Positions 43,020-52,773 are shown, numbered from the stretch's first letter. The stretch: 64,000 bases of DNA from Silvimonas soli (GCF_030035605.1 NZ_CP106736.1:2294001-2358000); one strand, 5' to 3'. A program made the numbers and translations. Notes: a model not told the origin generated them from the letters alone.

Positions 43020-44600
43020 ATGTCTGATTTCCTGATGGAAATGCGCAATATCCGCAAGTCGTTTTCGGGCGTGAAAGCGCTTGATGGCATTGATTTGCGT
43101 ATCCGCGCAGGTGAGTGTGTTGGCTTGTGCGGTGAAAACGGCGCGGGTAAATCCACCCTGATGAAAGTGCTGTCGGCGGTGTATCCGCACGGTAGCTGGG
43201 AAGGCGAGACCCTCTGGCAAGGTCAGCCCTTGCAGGCACAGACGATCAAGGAAACCGAAGAAGCCGGCATCGTCATCATCCACCAGGAATTGATGCTGGT
43301 GCCCGAGTTGTCGGTGACCGAGAACATCTTTCTGGGCAATGAAATCACCTTGCCGGGCGGGCGCATGAATTACGCAGCCATGCACCAGCGCGCTCAGGCT
43401 TTGATGGCCGAGCTGGAAATGCCGCAAGTGAACGTAGCGTTGCCGGTCTACAACTACGGCGGCGGCCAGCAGCAACTGGTGGAAATTGCCAAGGCACTGA
43501 ACAAAAAAGCCAAATTACTGATTCTGGATGAGCCGTCATCGTCGCTCACCACCTCTGAAATCAAGGTGCTGCTGAACATCATCAAGGCGCTCAAAGCCAA
43601 GGGTGTGGCGTGCGTGTACATCTCGCACAAACTGGATGAAGTGGCCGAGATTTGCGACACCGTAACGGTCATCCGCGATGGCACGCATGTGGCCACGCAG
43701 CCGATGGCTTCGCTCACCGTCGACCGCATTATCTCGATGATGGTCGGGCGCGATATCGCCAATCTGTACCCGCGCGAACCCCACGAGATTGGCGACGAAG
43801 TAGTGCTGCAGGTGCAGAACGTCACCTGTTATGACGTGACCAATCCGGCGCGGCGCAAAGTCAAAAATGTGTCTTTCGAACTGCGCCGTGGCGAGATTCT
43901 GGGTGTGGCCGGGCTGGTCGGCGCCGGGCGCACTGAGCTGGTGTCCACGCTGTTTGGCGCGTATCGCGGCAAGCATGACGCCACCGTCAAACTGCACGGC
44001 AAAGTGATTGATGTGTCTTCGCCGATCAAGGCCATCCGCCACGGCATCTGCATGGTGCCGGAAGATCGCAAGCAGCACGGCATCGTGCCGGAATTCGGCG
44101 TGGGCTGGAATATTTCGCTGCCGGTGCTGGGCAAGTATTCGCACAGCGGGCGCATTGATAAAAGCGAAGAGCTACAAACGGTCATGCAGGAAATCGGCAG
44201 GCTGAAGATCAAAACGGCCAGTCCGCATCTGAAGATCACCGGTTTGTCTGGCGGCAACCAGCAAAAGGTGGTGCTGGCCAAAATGCTGCAGCCCAAGCCG
44301 GACATCCTGATTCTGGATGAGCCCACGCGCGGTGTGGATGTCGGCGCCAAATATGAAATCTACAAACTGATGTTTGAACTGGCGCGCCAGGGCATCAGCA
44401 TCATCATGGTTTCCAGCGAACTGGCCGAGGTGCTGGGCGTGAGTGATCGGGTGCTGGTAATGGGCGAGGGCGAGTTGCGTGGCGATTTCGTCAACGATGG
44501 CCTGACCCAGGAACAAGTGCTGGCCGCCGCGCTGACGCCACTGGCGCAGCAAGCTGCGGCATCGGCCAATTCAAACAGTGCCGCGCCGGTCGCGGCCTGA
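43020..44600 (+). CDS. xylG: D-xylose ABC transporter ATP-binding protein
   Basis: 526 residues with two fused nucleotide-binding domains, as in all sugar ATPases of this class. The first has Walker A GENGAGKSTLMKVL and signature YGGGQQQLVEIAKAL. The second has the naturally degenerate Walker A GLVGAGRTEL and the signature LSGGNQQKVVLAKML. ATG at 43020 begins MSDFLMEMRNIRKSF; the open frame upstream has no family support. The C-terminal tail is alanine-rich. Confidence 0.94.
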   Translation: MSDFLMEMRNIRKSFSGVKALDGIDLRIRAGECVGLCGENGAGKSTLMKVLSAVYPHGSWEGETLWQGQPLQAQTIKETEEAGIVIIHQELMLVPELSVTENIFLGNEITLPGGRMNYAAMHQRAQALMAELEMPQVNVALPVYNYGGGQQQLVEIAKALNKKAKLLILDEPSSSLTTSEIKVLLNIIKALKAKGVACVYISHKLDEVAEICDTVTVIRDGTHVATQPMASLTVDRIISMMVGRDIANLYPREPHEIGDEVVLQVQNVTCYDVTNPARRKVKNVSFELRRGEILGVAGLVGAGRTELVSTLFGAYRGKHDATVKLHGKVIDVSSPIKAIRHGICMVPEDRKQHGIVPEFGVGWNISLPVLGKYSHSGRIDKSEELQTVMQEIGRLKIKTASPHLKITGLSGGNQQKVVLAKMLQPKPDILILDEPTRGVDVGAKYEIYKLMFELARQGISIIMVSSELAEVLGVSDRVLVMGEGELRGDFVNDGLTQEQVLAAALTPLAQQAAASANSNSAAPVAA

Positions 44601-44629
44601 ACCGGTTACAAGAACAGGGAGCTTCAAAC

Positions 44630-45829
44630 ATGAAAACCGGCACACTCGCCGCCGACAACGGATTGTCGGGTAACAACGCCAGCCGCGGTGGCTTTCCCGG
44701 CATCAAGCAGATATTCAGCCAGAACAAGATACTGGCGCTGCTGATTGCCATTGCGGTGATCTGGGCCTTCTTTGCCTGGAAGACCGAAGGCGGCTATTTG
44801 ACCGCGCGCAATTTGTCCAACCTGCTGCGGCAGATGTCCATCACTGGCATGCTCGCCAGCGCCATGGTGTTCGTCATCATTGCTGGTGAAATCGACTTGT
44901 CGGTGGGCTCGTTGCTGGGCTTGCTCGGCGGCATCGCCGCCGTGCTGGATGTGACCTACCACATGCCACTGGCGGCCAACCTGGCCATCGTCTGCGGGCT
45001 GGGTCTGCTGGTTGGTTTGTTCAATGGTTACTGGGCGGCTTACCTGCGGGTCCCTTCGTTTATTGTGGGTCTGGGCGGCATGCTGGCATTTCGTGGCGTG
45101 CTGCTGGGGGTTACCGGCGGCACCACGATTGCGCCGGTGTCTGACCAGCTGGTGTATCTGGGCCAGGGTTATCTGCCGCTGTTGTGGGGTGATCTGCTGG
45201 GCGTGTTGCTGTTTGTGGTCGCGGGCATCATTACCTGGCGCGCACGTCTGAACCACGCCCGCTACGGTTTGCCAGTGGCGCCGCTGTGGCGCGATATCGC
45301 CAAGGTGATCGCCGCCGGTGTGTTGATCTTCGGCTTTGTGCGCACGCTCAACGCTTATGACGGCATTCCGATTCCGGTGTTGCTGCTGATGGTGTTGCTG
45401 GCTGTGTTTACCTATATGGCCACGCAAACGGTGTTCGGCCGCCGCATCTACGCCGTGGGCAGCAATATGGAAGCCACGCGTTTGTCTGGCGTGAATGTGC
45501 GCGGCGTGAAGCTGGCCATCTTCGGCATCATGGGGCTGATGTGCGCGTTTGCCGGCGTGGTGAATACCGCACGGCTGGCCGCTGGCTCGCCTTCGGCCGG
45601 TTCGATGGGCGAACTGGATGCCATTGCCGCATGTTTCATTGGCGGTACCTCCATGCGTGGCGGCGTCGGCACCGTGCATGGTGCGCTGATCGGTGCGCTG
45701 GTCATGGCTAGCCTGGATAACGGCATGTCCATGCTTGACGTGGATTCGTTCTGGCAAATGATCGTCAAAGGCGCGATCTTGCTGCTGGCGGTGTGGATCG
45801 ACGTGATTTCGCGCTCCGGCTCACGCTAG
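44630..45829 (+). CDS. xylH: D-xylose ABC transporter permease
   Basis: 399 residues with about ten membrane segments. XylH/RbsC features: FVIIAGEIDLSVGSLLGLLGG, GLVGLFNGYWAAYLRVPSFIVGLGG and IGGTSMRGGVGTVHGALIGA. It forms the xylose channel and is the last gene of xylFGH. GGGAG precedes the ATG. Confidence 0.94.
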   Translation: MKTGTLAADNGLSGNNASRGGFPGIKQIFSQNKILALLIAIAVIWAFFAWKTEGGYLTARNLSNLLRQMSITGMLASAMVFVIIAGEIDLSVGSLLGLLGGIAAVLDVTYHMPLAANLAIVCGLGLLVGLFNGYWAAYLRVPSFIVGLGGMLAFRGVLLGVTGGTTIAPVSDQLVYLGQGYLPLLWGDLLGVLLFVVAGIITWRARLNHARYGLPVAPLWRDIAKVIAAGVLIFGFVRTLNAYDGIPIPVLLLMVLLAVFTYMATQTVFGRRIYAVGSNMEATRLSGVNVRGVKLAIFGIMGLMCAFAGVVNTARLAAGSPSAGSMGELDAIAACFIGGTSMRGGVGTVHGALIGALVMASLDNGMSMLDVDSFWQMIVKGAILLLAVWIDVISRSGSR

Positions 45830-45841
45830 ACCGGTTTTGGA

Positions 45842-46297
45842 CTAGCCCGGCCGTCGTGGCCACAACAAGCGCGGGGCAGCAATGCCGAGGGTGAGAGACA
45901 GCAAGATCATCACCGCCCGGATGGCGCTGACCCCCGCTTCAGTCAGCAACACCCCGCCTTCAGTCGGCACTTTCAACAATGCGATATGCAGCAGCGCTTG
46001 CACTGCGTGATACATCGACGTGCCAGGCACCATCGGAATGGCGGCGCTGATGGCATAAACCGCGCTGATCTGGCGGGTACGCTGCGCCAGCCATTGTCCG
46101 GCAAAGCCCAAAAAAAGCGCGGCAAACAAGGTGGCGATGACCAGATCAATACCCCACAGCACCAGCAAACTGCGCAAGCCGTGGGCGAGCACGGCCAGCA
46201 AACAGCAAGCGGGCAGCACCCGCGGCGGCACGTTGAACAGCAGCGCGAAACCCAAGGCGGCGGGCGCGGCCCACAATTCCAGTAACCAGGCGTTCAT
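45842..46297 (-). CDS. Threonine/serine exporter family, small subunit (YjjB-like)
   Basis: 151 residues with four or five hydrophobic segments, matching the ThrE_2 / YjjB half of the split exporter (ISAVYAISAAIPMVPGTSMYHAVQALL is the conserved core). It pairs with the larger ThrE_1 protein immediately upstream. The start overlaps that gene's stop by four bases. In E. coli the YjjPB pair exports succinate, in Corynebacterium ThrE exports threonine; the substrate here is undetermined. Confidence 0.8.
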   Translation of the reverse strand: MNAWLLELWAAPAALGFALLFNVPPRVLPACCLLAVLAHGLRSLLVLWGIDLVIATLFAALFLGFAGQWLAQRTRQISAVYAISAAIPMVPGTSMYHAVQALLHIALLKVPTEGGVLLTEAGVSAIRAVMILLSLTLGIAAPRLLWPRRPG

Positions 46298-47067
46298 GAT
46301 CCGGTCACCCGCAACGCCAGGCTCATGCCCAGGGCGATACCCAGTATGAACACGGCGCTCATGGTCAGTCGCACGTTGCCGTTCAGGTAATTGCCACTGA
46401 GCAAATCACTCATGCCGTTGATGAGCGGCACACCGGGGATCAGAAACAGCACGCAAGCGGCCAGTGCGGCATCGGGTGTGGCGGTTAAATGGCGCAACGC
46501 CCCAACGATCAGCGTGGCAACGAAAGCGCTGACCGTGGCAAAGATCAGCGGCTGGAAATGGCGCGCGGCCAGCCATTGGCGCAGCAACATGCCCAAACTG
46601 CTGCCCAGTGCGGTAATCGCAATGGCCATTAGATCGCCATGAAACAACGCCGCGAAACCGCCGCAGGCCAGCCCGACCAGCCCTGCCACCAGCCATTGCG
46701 GGTAATGCCGTGGCCAGCCTTCAATCTGTAGCAGCAGCATATGAAAAGCATCGCGGGCGATGCGGCCGGATTCGAGCGCGCTGATGGCGTGCTCAACCGC
46801 ATTGAGCGCCCGGAAATTCACGCCCATATGCGGTGCCTTGCGTAGCGCCGTCTCACGCAGGCTACCGTGTTCAACGGTCAGCCCCAGATTGAGCGAAGAC
46901 ACCACCGTATCGGCGCGCTGTGCCCCCAACGCCAGCGCAGCGCGCTGCATGACGTTGCTGGTTCGTGCAGTATCTCCACCGCAGCTGTGCGCAATCAGGC
47001 CCGCAAGTAGTGCGATGTCGGTGAGGGTGGCCAGATTGGCCGGAGTCATTGAGTCAGGAGCAGTCAT
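46294..47067 (-). CDS. Threonine/serine exporter family, large subunit (YjjP-like, DUF1212)
   Basis: 257 residues. A cytosolic N-terminal domain (about 1-120, GGDTARTSNVMQRAALALG) precedes five membrane segments containing CVLFLIPGVPLINGMSDLLSG, the ThrE signature. It overlaps the end of msrQ and the start of the YjjB-like gene by four bases each, so msrQ and both exporter genes are translated as a chain. The functional link with MsrQ is unexplained. Confidence 0.82.
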   Translation of the reverse strand: MTAPDSMTPANLATLTDIALLAGLIAHSCGGDTARTSNVMQRAALALGAQRADTVVSSLNLGLTVEHGSLRETALRKAPHMGVNFRALNAVEHAISALESGRIARDAFHMLLLQIEGWPRHYPQWLVAGLVGLACGGFAALFHGDLMAIAITALGSSLGMLLRQWLAARHFQPLIFATVSAFVATLIVGALRHLTATPDAALAACVLFLIPGVPLINGMSDLLSGNYLNGNVRLTMSAVFILGIALGMSLALRVTGS

Positions 47068-47669
47068 GCCCCCATTTTAGAGGTCGCCAATGCGGTTTGC
47101 CGTTGTCGCCGCACAAACCGCCACGCCAGCAGCAGGCCCAGCAAAATGGCGTAGATCAAAGGTTGGGTGATGTCGCGCTTCACCAGCCACCAGTAATGCA
47201 GGACGCCCAGTGTGGCAATCACATAAATCAGCTTGTGCAGGCGGGCCCAGTTGCGTTTAAGCCGCCGGACCATCTTGTCGGTCGACGTTACTGCCAGCGG
47301 AATCAACAATACAAAGGCCAGGAAACCGACGGTGATGAAAGGGCGTTTGACGATATCGCGCAGAATCTGGTGGAAATCAAAAAAGTGATCCAGCACCAGC
47401 CACGTCAAAAAGTGCATGCACACGTAAAAGAACGCATACAGGCCCAACATGCGCCGGAACCGGATCAGCTCGTTTCTTCCCGTGATCTGACGCAATGGGG
47501 TGATGGTGAGGGTGATCAGCAGAAAATTGAGCGTCCATGTCCCGGTCTGGTGGGTGATGAACTCGATCGGGTTGATTGCGGTCTGCGCCAGCCACGCGGT
47601 GCGTGCCAGCGGAATCAGACAGATAAAAAACAGCGCAATTTTCAGGCGCTTGAAGGTCAGGGCAGACAT
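47064..47669 (-). CDS. msrQ: MsrQ, haem-binding membrane subunit of the MsrPQ methionine sulfoxide reductase
   Basis: 201 residues with about six membrane segments of the ferric-reductase-like (YedZ) type: RFRRMLGLYAFFYVCMHFLTWL and WARLHKLIYVIATLGVLHYWWLVK contain the haem-ligand histidines. It passes electrons from the quinone pool or flavin to periplasmic MsrP. Its partner msrP is not adjacent but about 13 kb away at 60695-61633. It is divergent from proB. Confidence 0.9.
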   Translation of the reverse strand: MSALTFKRLKIALFFICLIPLARTAWLAQTAINPIEFITHQTGTWTLNFLLITLTITPLRQITGRNELIRFRRMLGLYAFFYVCMHFLTWLVLDHFFDFHQILRDIVKRPFITVGFLAFVLLIPLAVTSTDKMVRRLKRNWARLHKLIYVIATLGVLHYWWLVKRDITQPLIYAILLGLLLAWRFVRRQRQTALATSKMGA

Positions 47670-47770
47670 GGTGCGATTCCGGAACGAGTAGCGATATAAG
47701 TTTTGTCGTGAATCGGGCAGGTATATGACAAGCCTACACCGGTATAATTACGCGTTTTGATCAACTTTGG

Positions 47771-48901
47771 ATGCACAACATGCCCGTAAGTGCCCTGCAG
47801 CGCGCCCACCGCATTGTCGTCAAGGTGGGTTCCAGCCTGGTAACCAACGAAGGCCGTGGTCTGGACCACGCCGCGCTGGCTCGCTGGGCGGCGGAAATCG
47901 CCGAGCTGGCCGCATTGGGCAAAGAGGTAGTGTTGGTGTCATCCGGCGCGGTGGCGGAAGGCGTGGCGCGGCTGGGCTGGAAAGAAAAGCCCACGGCTAT
48001 TCACGAAAAACAAGCCGCCGCTGCTGTGGGCCAGATGGGTTTGTGCCAGGCCTACGAATCGGCTTTTCGAGCGCATGGTCTGAAAACCGCACAGGTATTG
48101 CTCACGCATGAAGATATGGCTGACCGCACGCGCTATCTGAACGCGCGCACCACGCTGCTCACATTGTTGTCGCTGGGCGTGATTCCGATCATCAATGAGA
48201 ACGACACAGTGGTCACCGCTGAGATCAAGTTTGGTGACAACGACACGCTGGGCGCGCTGGTGACCAATCTGGTCGAAGGTGATGCGCTGGTTATCCTCAC
48301 TGACCAGCAAGGCTTGTTCACTGCCGACCCGCGCAAAGACCCGACGGCAACGCTGATTCAGGAAGCACGCGCTGGCGATGCCGCGCTGGAAGCCATGGCT
48401 GGCGGCGCGGGTTCCAACGTGGGGACTGGTGGCATGCTGACCAAGGTGATCGCGGCCAAGCGGGCAGCGCGTAGCGGTGCAGCAACCATCATCGCCAGCG
48501 GGCGTGAGCAAAAGGTGCTGACCCGGCTGGCCAGTGGCGAGGCCATTGGCACGCAACTGGTGCCAGAGAAAACCCCGCTGGCAGCGCGCAAACAATGGAT
48601 TGCAGCACATTTGCAAGTGAGGGGGCGGCTGATGCTGGACGAGGGCGCCAGCCGCGCGTTGACCGAGAAAGGGTCCAGCCTGTTGCCGATTGGGGTGATC
48701 ACGGTCGAAGGCGAGTTCTCGCGCGGCGAGATGGTCAGCTGTATCGACGCCGAAGGACGCGAAATCGCACGTGGTCTGGTCAACTACCCGGCGGGTGATG
48801 CACGCCGTATCCTGCGCCAGCCGACCGGGCAGATTGAGGCCATTCTGGGCTATCTGGAAGAACCGGAACTGATCCATCGCGATAACCTGGTGCTGCTGTA
48901 A
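47771..48901 (+). CDS. proB: Glutamate 5-kinase
   Basis: 376 residues. It catalyses the first step of proline synthesis, ATP-dependent phosphorylation of glutamate. The amino-acid kinase domain has VVKVGSSLVTNEGRG, VSSGAVAEGVARLGW, INENDTVVTAEIKFGDNDTL and GTGGMLTKVIAAKRA. A C-terminal PUA domain starts at about residue 280 (GRLMLDEGASRALTEKGSSLLPIGV). An in-frame ATG nine bases later is an alternative start. A TATAAT box lies at 47743-47748 without a clear -35. The obgE gene often upstream is absent. Confidence 0.94.
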   Translation: MHNMPVSALQRAHRIVVKVGSSLVTNEGRGLDHAALARWAAEIAELAALGKEVVLVSSGAVAEGVARLGWKEKPTAIHEKQAAAAVGQMGLCQAYESAFRAHGLKTAQVLLTHEDMADRTRYLNARTTLLTLLSLGVIPIINENDTVVTAEIKFGDNDTLGALVTNLVEGDALVILTDQQGLFTADPRKDPTATLIQEARAGDAALEAMAGGAGSNVGTGGMLTKVIAAKRAARSGAATIIASGREQKVLTRLASGEAIGTQLVPEKTPLAARKQWIAAHLQVRGRLMLDEGASRALTEKGSSLLPIGVITVEGEFSRGEMVSCIDAEGREIARGLVNYPAGDARRILRQPTGQIEAILGYLEEPELIHRDNLVLL

Positions 48902-48925
48902 TCCTCGCGGGGAAGGCAGAAAAAC

Positions 48926-48953
48926 AAAAAGGACTGCATAGGCAGTCCTTTTT
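48926..48953. terminator. Bidirectional terminator between proB and the CNP1-like gene
   Basis: GGACTGC-ATAG-GCAGTCC is flanked by AAAAA on the left and TTTTT on the right, between the convergent ends of proB and the next gene. Confidence 0.9.
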
Positions 48954-48974
48954 GTTTGAAACGGCACGGCTGGC

Positions 48975-49640
48975 TTATTTGCCCAGACCAGCGCCATTCT
49001 GACCAGCACCTGCGGTGGTGCCTGCCGGGCTGCGGCAACCAGGGCAACTGGCGTTGACTGGCGTCTTGTTCCCCAGCTCGGATTTCATGTCCTTGATGGA
49101 GAGCGGATCGCGCATGCTGCATAGCGAGTCGTACAACGGCGACTGATACGTGTTGTAGCCGCTTTCCTGCACTTGTTGCCATTTACGGGTCAGCGTGGCC
49201 CAGACCGGGTTGTCGCTGTTGGCGTAATAGTAAGTGCGGTACTGGCCGGTATCGCAATCCAGCCCTTCGTAAACGTAGTTGTATTTGCCGTTGCGCAGCG
49301 GAATCCCCACGGCGTAACGCACGATCTTGTCTTTATCACCGATCGAAAGGCTGTCTTTGGAGATGATGAAGCGCTCGGTACCCCAAGCGTAGTTATTGCG
49401 AATTTGTGTCCAGTCGCCCAGCTTGGCCAGCTCCGGCGGGGTGAACGCTTGCTCGGCAGGAACCGGCAGCACATCTTTAAAGAAATTGGTAAAACTGGAT
49501 TTTTGCGAGCCATCACCATCGCTGTTGGTGTTGTCGTGATTGGCATCACGCGGATTGTCCGGGTTCTCGCCAACCACACCGGCAAAAACGGGCAGTGCCG
49601 CAAACAGGGCGATAAGCGCGGCGGGGATAATGCGTTTCAA
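48975..49640 (-). CDS. CNP1-like family secreted protein
   Basis: About 221 residues. A signal peptide (KRIIPAALIALFAALPVFAG) leads to a mature domain with GDWTQIRNNYAWGTERFIIS, IRYAVGIPLRNGKYNYVYEG-like core and GLDCDTGQYRTYYYANS, matching the CNP1-like family (PF08750) that often lies downstream of proB in betaproteobacteria. The function is unknown. A TTG start at 49640 is preferred: it has GGAG nine bases upstream and gives a clean signal peptide. The alternative ATG at 49655 overlaps that Shine-Dalgarno. The glycine/alanine-rich tail is poorly conserved. Confidence 0.75.
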   Translation of the reverse strand: MKRIIPAALIALFAALPVFAGVVGENPDNPRDANHDNTNSDGDGSQKSSFTNFFKDVLPVPAEQAFTPPELAKLGDWTQIRNNYAWGTERFIISKDSLSIGDKDKIVRYAVGIPLRNGKYNYVYEGLDCDTGQYRTYYYANSDNPVWATLTRKWQQVQESGYNTYQSPLYDSLCSMRDPLSIKDMKSELGNKTPVNASCPGCRSPAGTTAGAGQNGAGLGK

Positions 49641-49824
49641 GATGTCTAGCTCCATGGGCGGGATGGCCGCAATACCTGTGTGGCGGGGCCGGTCACAACC
49701 CGATAATCATACGCTGATCCGCTTTTCGGCGCGCCTGGCGTGTGTAAATGACCGCTACAAGCGCCGCTCGGCACGGCGGGCGCATCCAGCGTAAAATGCC
49801 GGATTCGCCCAGATAATAAATGAT

Positions 49825-50073
49825 ATGGAATCGCCCATGGATGCCGATCTTGCCATTGATCTTTCCGGCCTGAATTGCCCGCTGCCGATCTTGCGCACCA
49901 AAAAAGCGCTGGCCACTTTGCAAGGCGGCCAGACAGTTCACGTGGTTTGCACCGATCCGGCCACCTTGAAAGACTTTGAAGCTTTCTGCAAACAGACCGG
50001 CAACACCTTGCTGCAGGGCGCCGAAATTGACGGCAAATTCATATTCCTGATCCAGAAACGCCAGCAGGCCTGA
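49825..50073 (+). CDS. TusA/SirA-like sulfurtransferase family protein
   Basis: 82 residues with the family's CPxP motif in DLSGLNCPLPILRTKKAL (cysteine about residue 18) and the two-layer alpha/beta pattern. TusA-like proteins carry sulfur as a persulfide for thiouridine or molybdenum-cofactor synthesis. It lies seven bases before pyrC, so the two are likely co-transcribed. ATG at 49837 is a possible shorter start. Confidence 0.85.
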   Translation: MESPMDADLAIDLSGLNCPLPILRTKKALATLQGGQTVHVVCTDPATLKDFEAFCKQTGNTLLQGAEIDGKFIFLIQKRQQA

Positions 50074-50079
50074 ACCCAA

Positions 50080-51117
50080 ATGACCCAAACCATTACCATT
50101 ACCCGCCCCGACGACTGGCATCTGCATCTGCGTGATGACGCCTTGATGGCCGCTGTATTGCCGCACACTGCGCGTGAATTTGCCCGCGCCATTGTGATGC
50201 CCAATCTCAAGCCGCCGGTGACCACCACAGAACTGGCTGCGGCGTATCGCGCGCGCATTCTTGCCGCATTGCCAGTGGGGCTGGATTTTGAACCGCTGAT
50301 GACTTTGTATCTGACCGATCGCACTGACGCTGCCGAAGTCGCGCGCGCCAAAGCCTCTGGTTTCGTCCATGGCATCAAGCTGTATCCGGCAGGGGCGACG
50401 ACCAACTCTGATAGCGGCGTGACATCGTTTGAAAAAGTTATGCCCGCGCTGGAGAAAATGGCCGAATTGGGCCTGCCGTTGCTGGTGCATGGTGAAGTGA
50501 CCGATCAAAGCGTGGATGTGTTTGATCGTGAAGCCGTGTTTATCGAAACCATTCTGGCGCCGTTGTTGCAACGCCTGCCCGAACTGCGGGTGGTGCTGGA
50601 ACATATCACCACGCAGCAAGCGGCCGAGTTTGTGGCCTCGTCTTCGGCCAACGTGGCCGCCACGGTCACCGCGCACCATCTGCTGATGAATCGCAACGCC
50701 ATGTTTACCGGCGGCATTCGTCCGCATCATTACTGCTTGCCGGTGCTCAAGCGCGAATTGCATCGCGAAGCGCTGGTGCGTGCCGTGACCAGTGGCTCGA
50801 ACAAGTTCTTCCTGGGTACCGACAGTGCACCGCACGCCCGTCACACCAAGGAAAACGCCTGTGGCTGCGCGGGCATGTACACCGCGCACGCCGCATTGCC
50901 GCTGTATGCCGAAGTGTTTGACCGCGCCGGCGCACTGGACAAGTTCGAGGCCTTTGCCAGCTTTAACGGCCCGGATTTCTACCGCTTGCCGCGCAATAGC
51001 GGCTCGGTCACTTTGACTAAAACCGCATGGACCGTGCCGTCTGAATATCCATTTGGCGAAAACACCGTCGTGCCACTGCGTGCCGGTGAGCAAATCGACT
51101 GGACCCTGAACGCGTGA
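50080..51117 (+). CDS. pyrC: Dihydroorotase
   Basis: 345 residues, class II (E. coli-type) dihydroorotase. It cyclises carbamoyl-aspartate in pyrimidine synthesis with a binuclear zinc site: DDWHLHLRDD (metal histidines), FVHGIKLYPAGATTNS (carboxylated lysine), HGEVTD, VLEHITT and LGTDSAPHARHTKE (metal aspartate). It overlaps the following membrane-protein gene (GTGA). Confidence 0.95.
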   Translation: MTQTITITRPDDWHLHLRDDALMAAVLPHTAREFARAIVMPNLKPPVTTTELAAAYRARILAALPVGLDFEPLMTLYLTDRTDAAEVARAKASGFVHGIKLYPAGATTNSDSGVTSFEKVMPALEKMAELGLPLLVHGEVTDQSVDVFDREAVFIETILAPLLQRLPELRVVLEHITTQQAAEFVASSSANVAATVTAHHLLMNRNAMFTGGIRPHHYCLPVLKRELHREALVRAVTSGSNKFFLGTDSAPHARHTKENACGCAGMYTAHAALPLYAEVFDRAGALDKFEAFASFNGPDFYRLPRNSGSVTLTKTAWTVPSEYPFGENTVVPLRAGEQIDWTLNA

Positions 51118-51590
51118 GGGCGCTGGTCCACCGCAATGCCAGCAAACCGGCCTGGCTGATCTTTGGCCTGGTGCTGCTGGCCACCGCTTTCTGGGGCTGG
51201 CCGCTGATTGATTCGCCGCGCTTCGAAAATCATTTTTTCGGCTTGTTCTGGTATTCGATGATCGCTCTGGCGGCGGCGTTCTGGGCTTTTCCGGCAGAAC
51301 AACGCGTCTACGATGGCGTGCTGGAGCGACGCATCTGCCTGTTCGGGCTGATTCCGGTGCGCACGCGGCAAATTCCGCTCAGCGCGTTTACCCGCGTGAT
51401 GCTGGATCAAGAGCCCAACGTGATCGGCCCGGACAGCATCTGGGTCTGTCTGGCTGACGATGGCGAGGCCCGTTTTGTGTTCGCCCACTACCGTGCCACC
51501 ACCGCAGGTGTGCGCAAAGGGGTGGAGCAAGTACACCGTCTGGCAGAGCTGACTGGATTGCCGTTTGCCCAAAGTGACCCTGAGGCCTGA
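51114..51590 (+). CDS. Hypothetical membrane protein coupled to pyrC
   Basis: 158 residues with two hydrophobic segments near the N-terminus (WLIFGLVLLATAFWGW and FGLFWYSMIALAAAFWAF) and a soluble C-terminal part (RVYDGVLERRICLFGLIPV through VRKGVEQVHRLAELTG) that resembles PH-like membrane-associated domains in layout. The GTG start overlaps the pyrC stop. The gene ends about ten bases before RNase P RNA, so the rnpB promoter must lie within it. I do not recognise a named family. Confidence 0.65.
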   Translation: MRALVHRNASKPAWLIFGLVLLATAFWGWPLIDSPRFENHFFGLFWYSMIALAAAFWAFPAEQRVYDGVLERRICLFGLIPVRTRQIPLSAFTRVMLDQEPNVIGPDSIWVCLADDGEARFVFAHYRATTAGVRKGVEQVHRLAELTGLPFAQSDPEA

Positions 51591-51599
51591 TAATGGCGG

Positions 51600-52016
<417 letters not shown>

Positions 52017-52047
52017 TCACATTTTGCTATTTCAGCATGCATGAAAG

Positions 52048-52073
52048 CCACCGAGTTGATCGGTGGTTTTTTT
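52048..52073 (+). terminator. Terminator after rnpB
   Basis: CCACCG-AGTTGAT-CGGTGG is followed by seven thymines, 32 bases after the RNase P RNA 3' end. Confidence 0.9.
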
Positions 52074-52210
52074 GTTTTTAAGCGTGATGGCTGGTTTTAT
52101 TGGCCAATGTTGGGAGTCCGGATGAAGGCCACTTCCTGGCATAACCGTTAACGGGAATGCAGGCGATATTGGCGTGAGGCAAATGCTGATGGCTCGTTGG
52201 CGCATTGCTT

Positions 52211-52243
52211 CCCCGGATTCTCACTTCGTTTCACCCAGGCTAC
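52211..52243. repeat. REP-like repeat, single inverted unit
   Basis: CCCCGGATTCTCACTTCG, then TTTCACCCAGGCTAC, is the family's inverted unit with one base change in CCGGGCTAC. It lies in the 496-base gap between rnpB and ubiK. The rest of the gap holds only the dRS3-like dyad at 52287 and two terminators. Confidence 0.6.
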
Positions 52244-52286
52244 GGGATTGTTGGTGAACAGTCCCGTTTGGGGGGCCTTGTACTGG

Positions 52287-52306
52287 ATTCCCACCTGTAC
52301 GGGATT
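52287..52306. repeat. dRS3-like short dyad (ATTCCC-N8-GGGATT)
   Basis: It matches the neisserial dRS3 consensus ATTCCC-N8-GGGAAT at 11 of 12 arm positions. Only one clear copy is seen, so it may be coincidental. Confidence 0.35.
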
Positions 52307-52452
52307 GACGACGTAATGGTTCTTGTTGGTTCTTGTCGTTGATATGACCAGGTGGAATGCGGCCGCTCTACAAAGTCCAATATCGCCACTCAATCGGGAG
52401 TTGGTGTGCCGCCAGGAAGAAAAGGCTCTTAAAGCCAGTCCCCCAAATAAAA

Positions 52453-52482
52453 AAGCCCGGCATAAACCGGGCTTTTTTTTGT
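52453..52482. terminator. Bidirectional terminator beyond ubiK
   Basis: AAGCCCGG-CATAAA-CCGGGCTT has A-runs on the left and eight thymines on the right. It ends ubiK transcripts on the minus strand. Confidence 0.88.
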
Positions 52483-52512
52483 TGAACCAGCAATCTGCAG
52501 ATTCAACGCCGC

Positions 52513-52773
52513 TCAAATACCGTCTTGCGGATTGGCGCCATGCAGGCGCTGCTCCAGATCCAGTACCCGCGCTTCCAGTTCCGCCAGCTTCTCACGGCTG
52601 CGCGCCAGCACTTCTTGCTGGATTTCGAATTCTTCACGTGTCACCAGATCCAGCTTGGTGAAGGCCGAGCTCATCATTGCACGTACGTTTTTTTCCACAT
52701 CCCGCGCCGGGCTGTTGGCGATGGCGTCGGAGATCTTGCTGGAAATTTCGTCGAACAGTTTTTCCTTGATCAT
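52513..52773 (-). CDS. ubiK: Ubiquinone biosynthesis accessory factor UbiK (YqiC/BMFP)
   Basis: 86 residues, almost entirely helical. The N-terminus MIKEKLFDEISSKISDAIAN is amphipathic and the C-terminus (about 55-80, REKLAELEARVLDLEQRL) is a coiled coil, the brick-like BMFP/YqiC pattern. UbiK assists the aerobic ubiquinone-synthesis complex. AGGAG precedes the ATG. It diverges from glnK-amtB. Confidence 0.88.
   Translation of the reverse strand: MIKEKLFDEISSKISDAIANSPARDVEKNVRAMMSSAFTKLDLVTREEFEIQQEVLARSREKLAELEARVLDLEQRLHGANPQDGI

Noticed and set aside
52148..52516. 122-codon minus-strand frame between rnpB and ubiK
   Set aside because: It translates a REP unit (giving WVKRSENPG) and a terminator, so it is repeat DNA rather than a gene.
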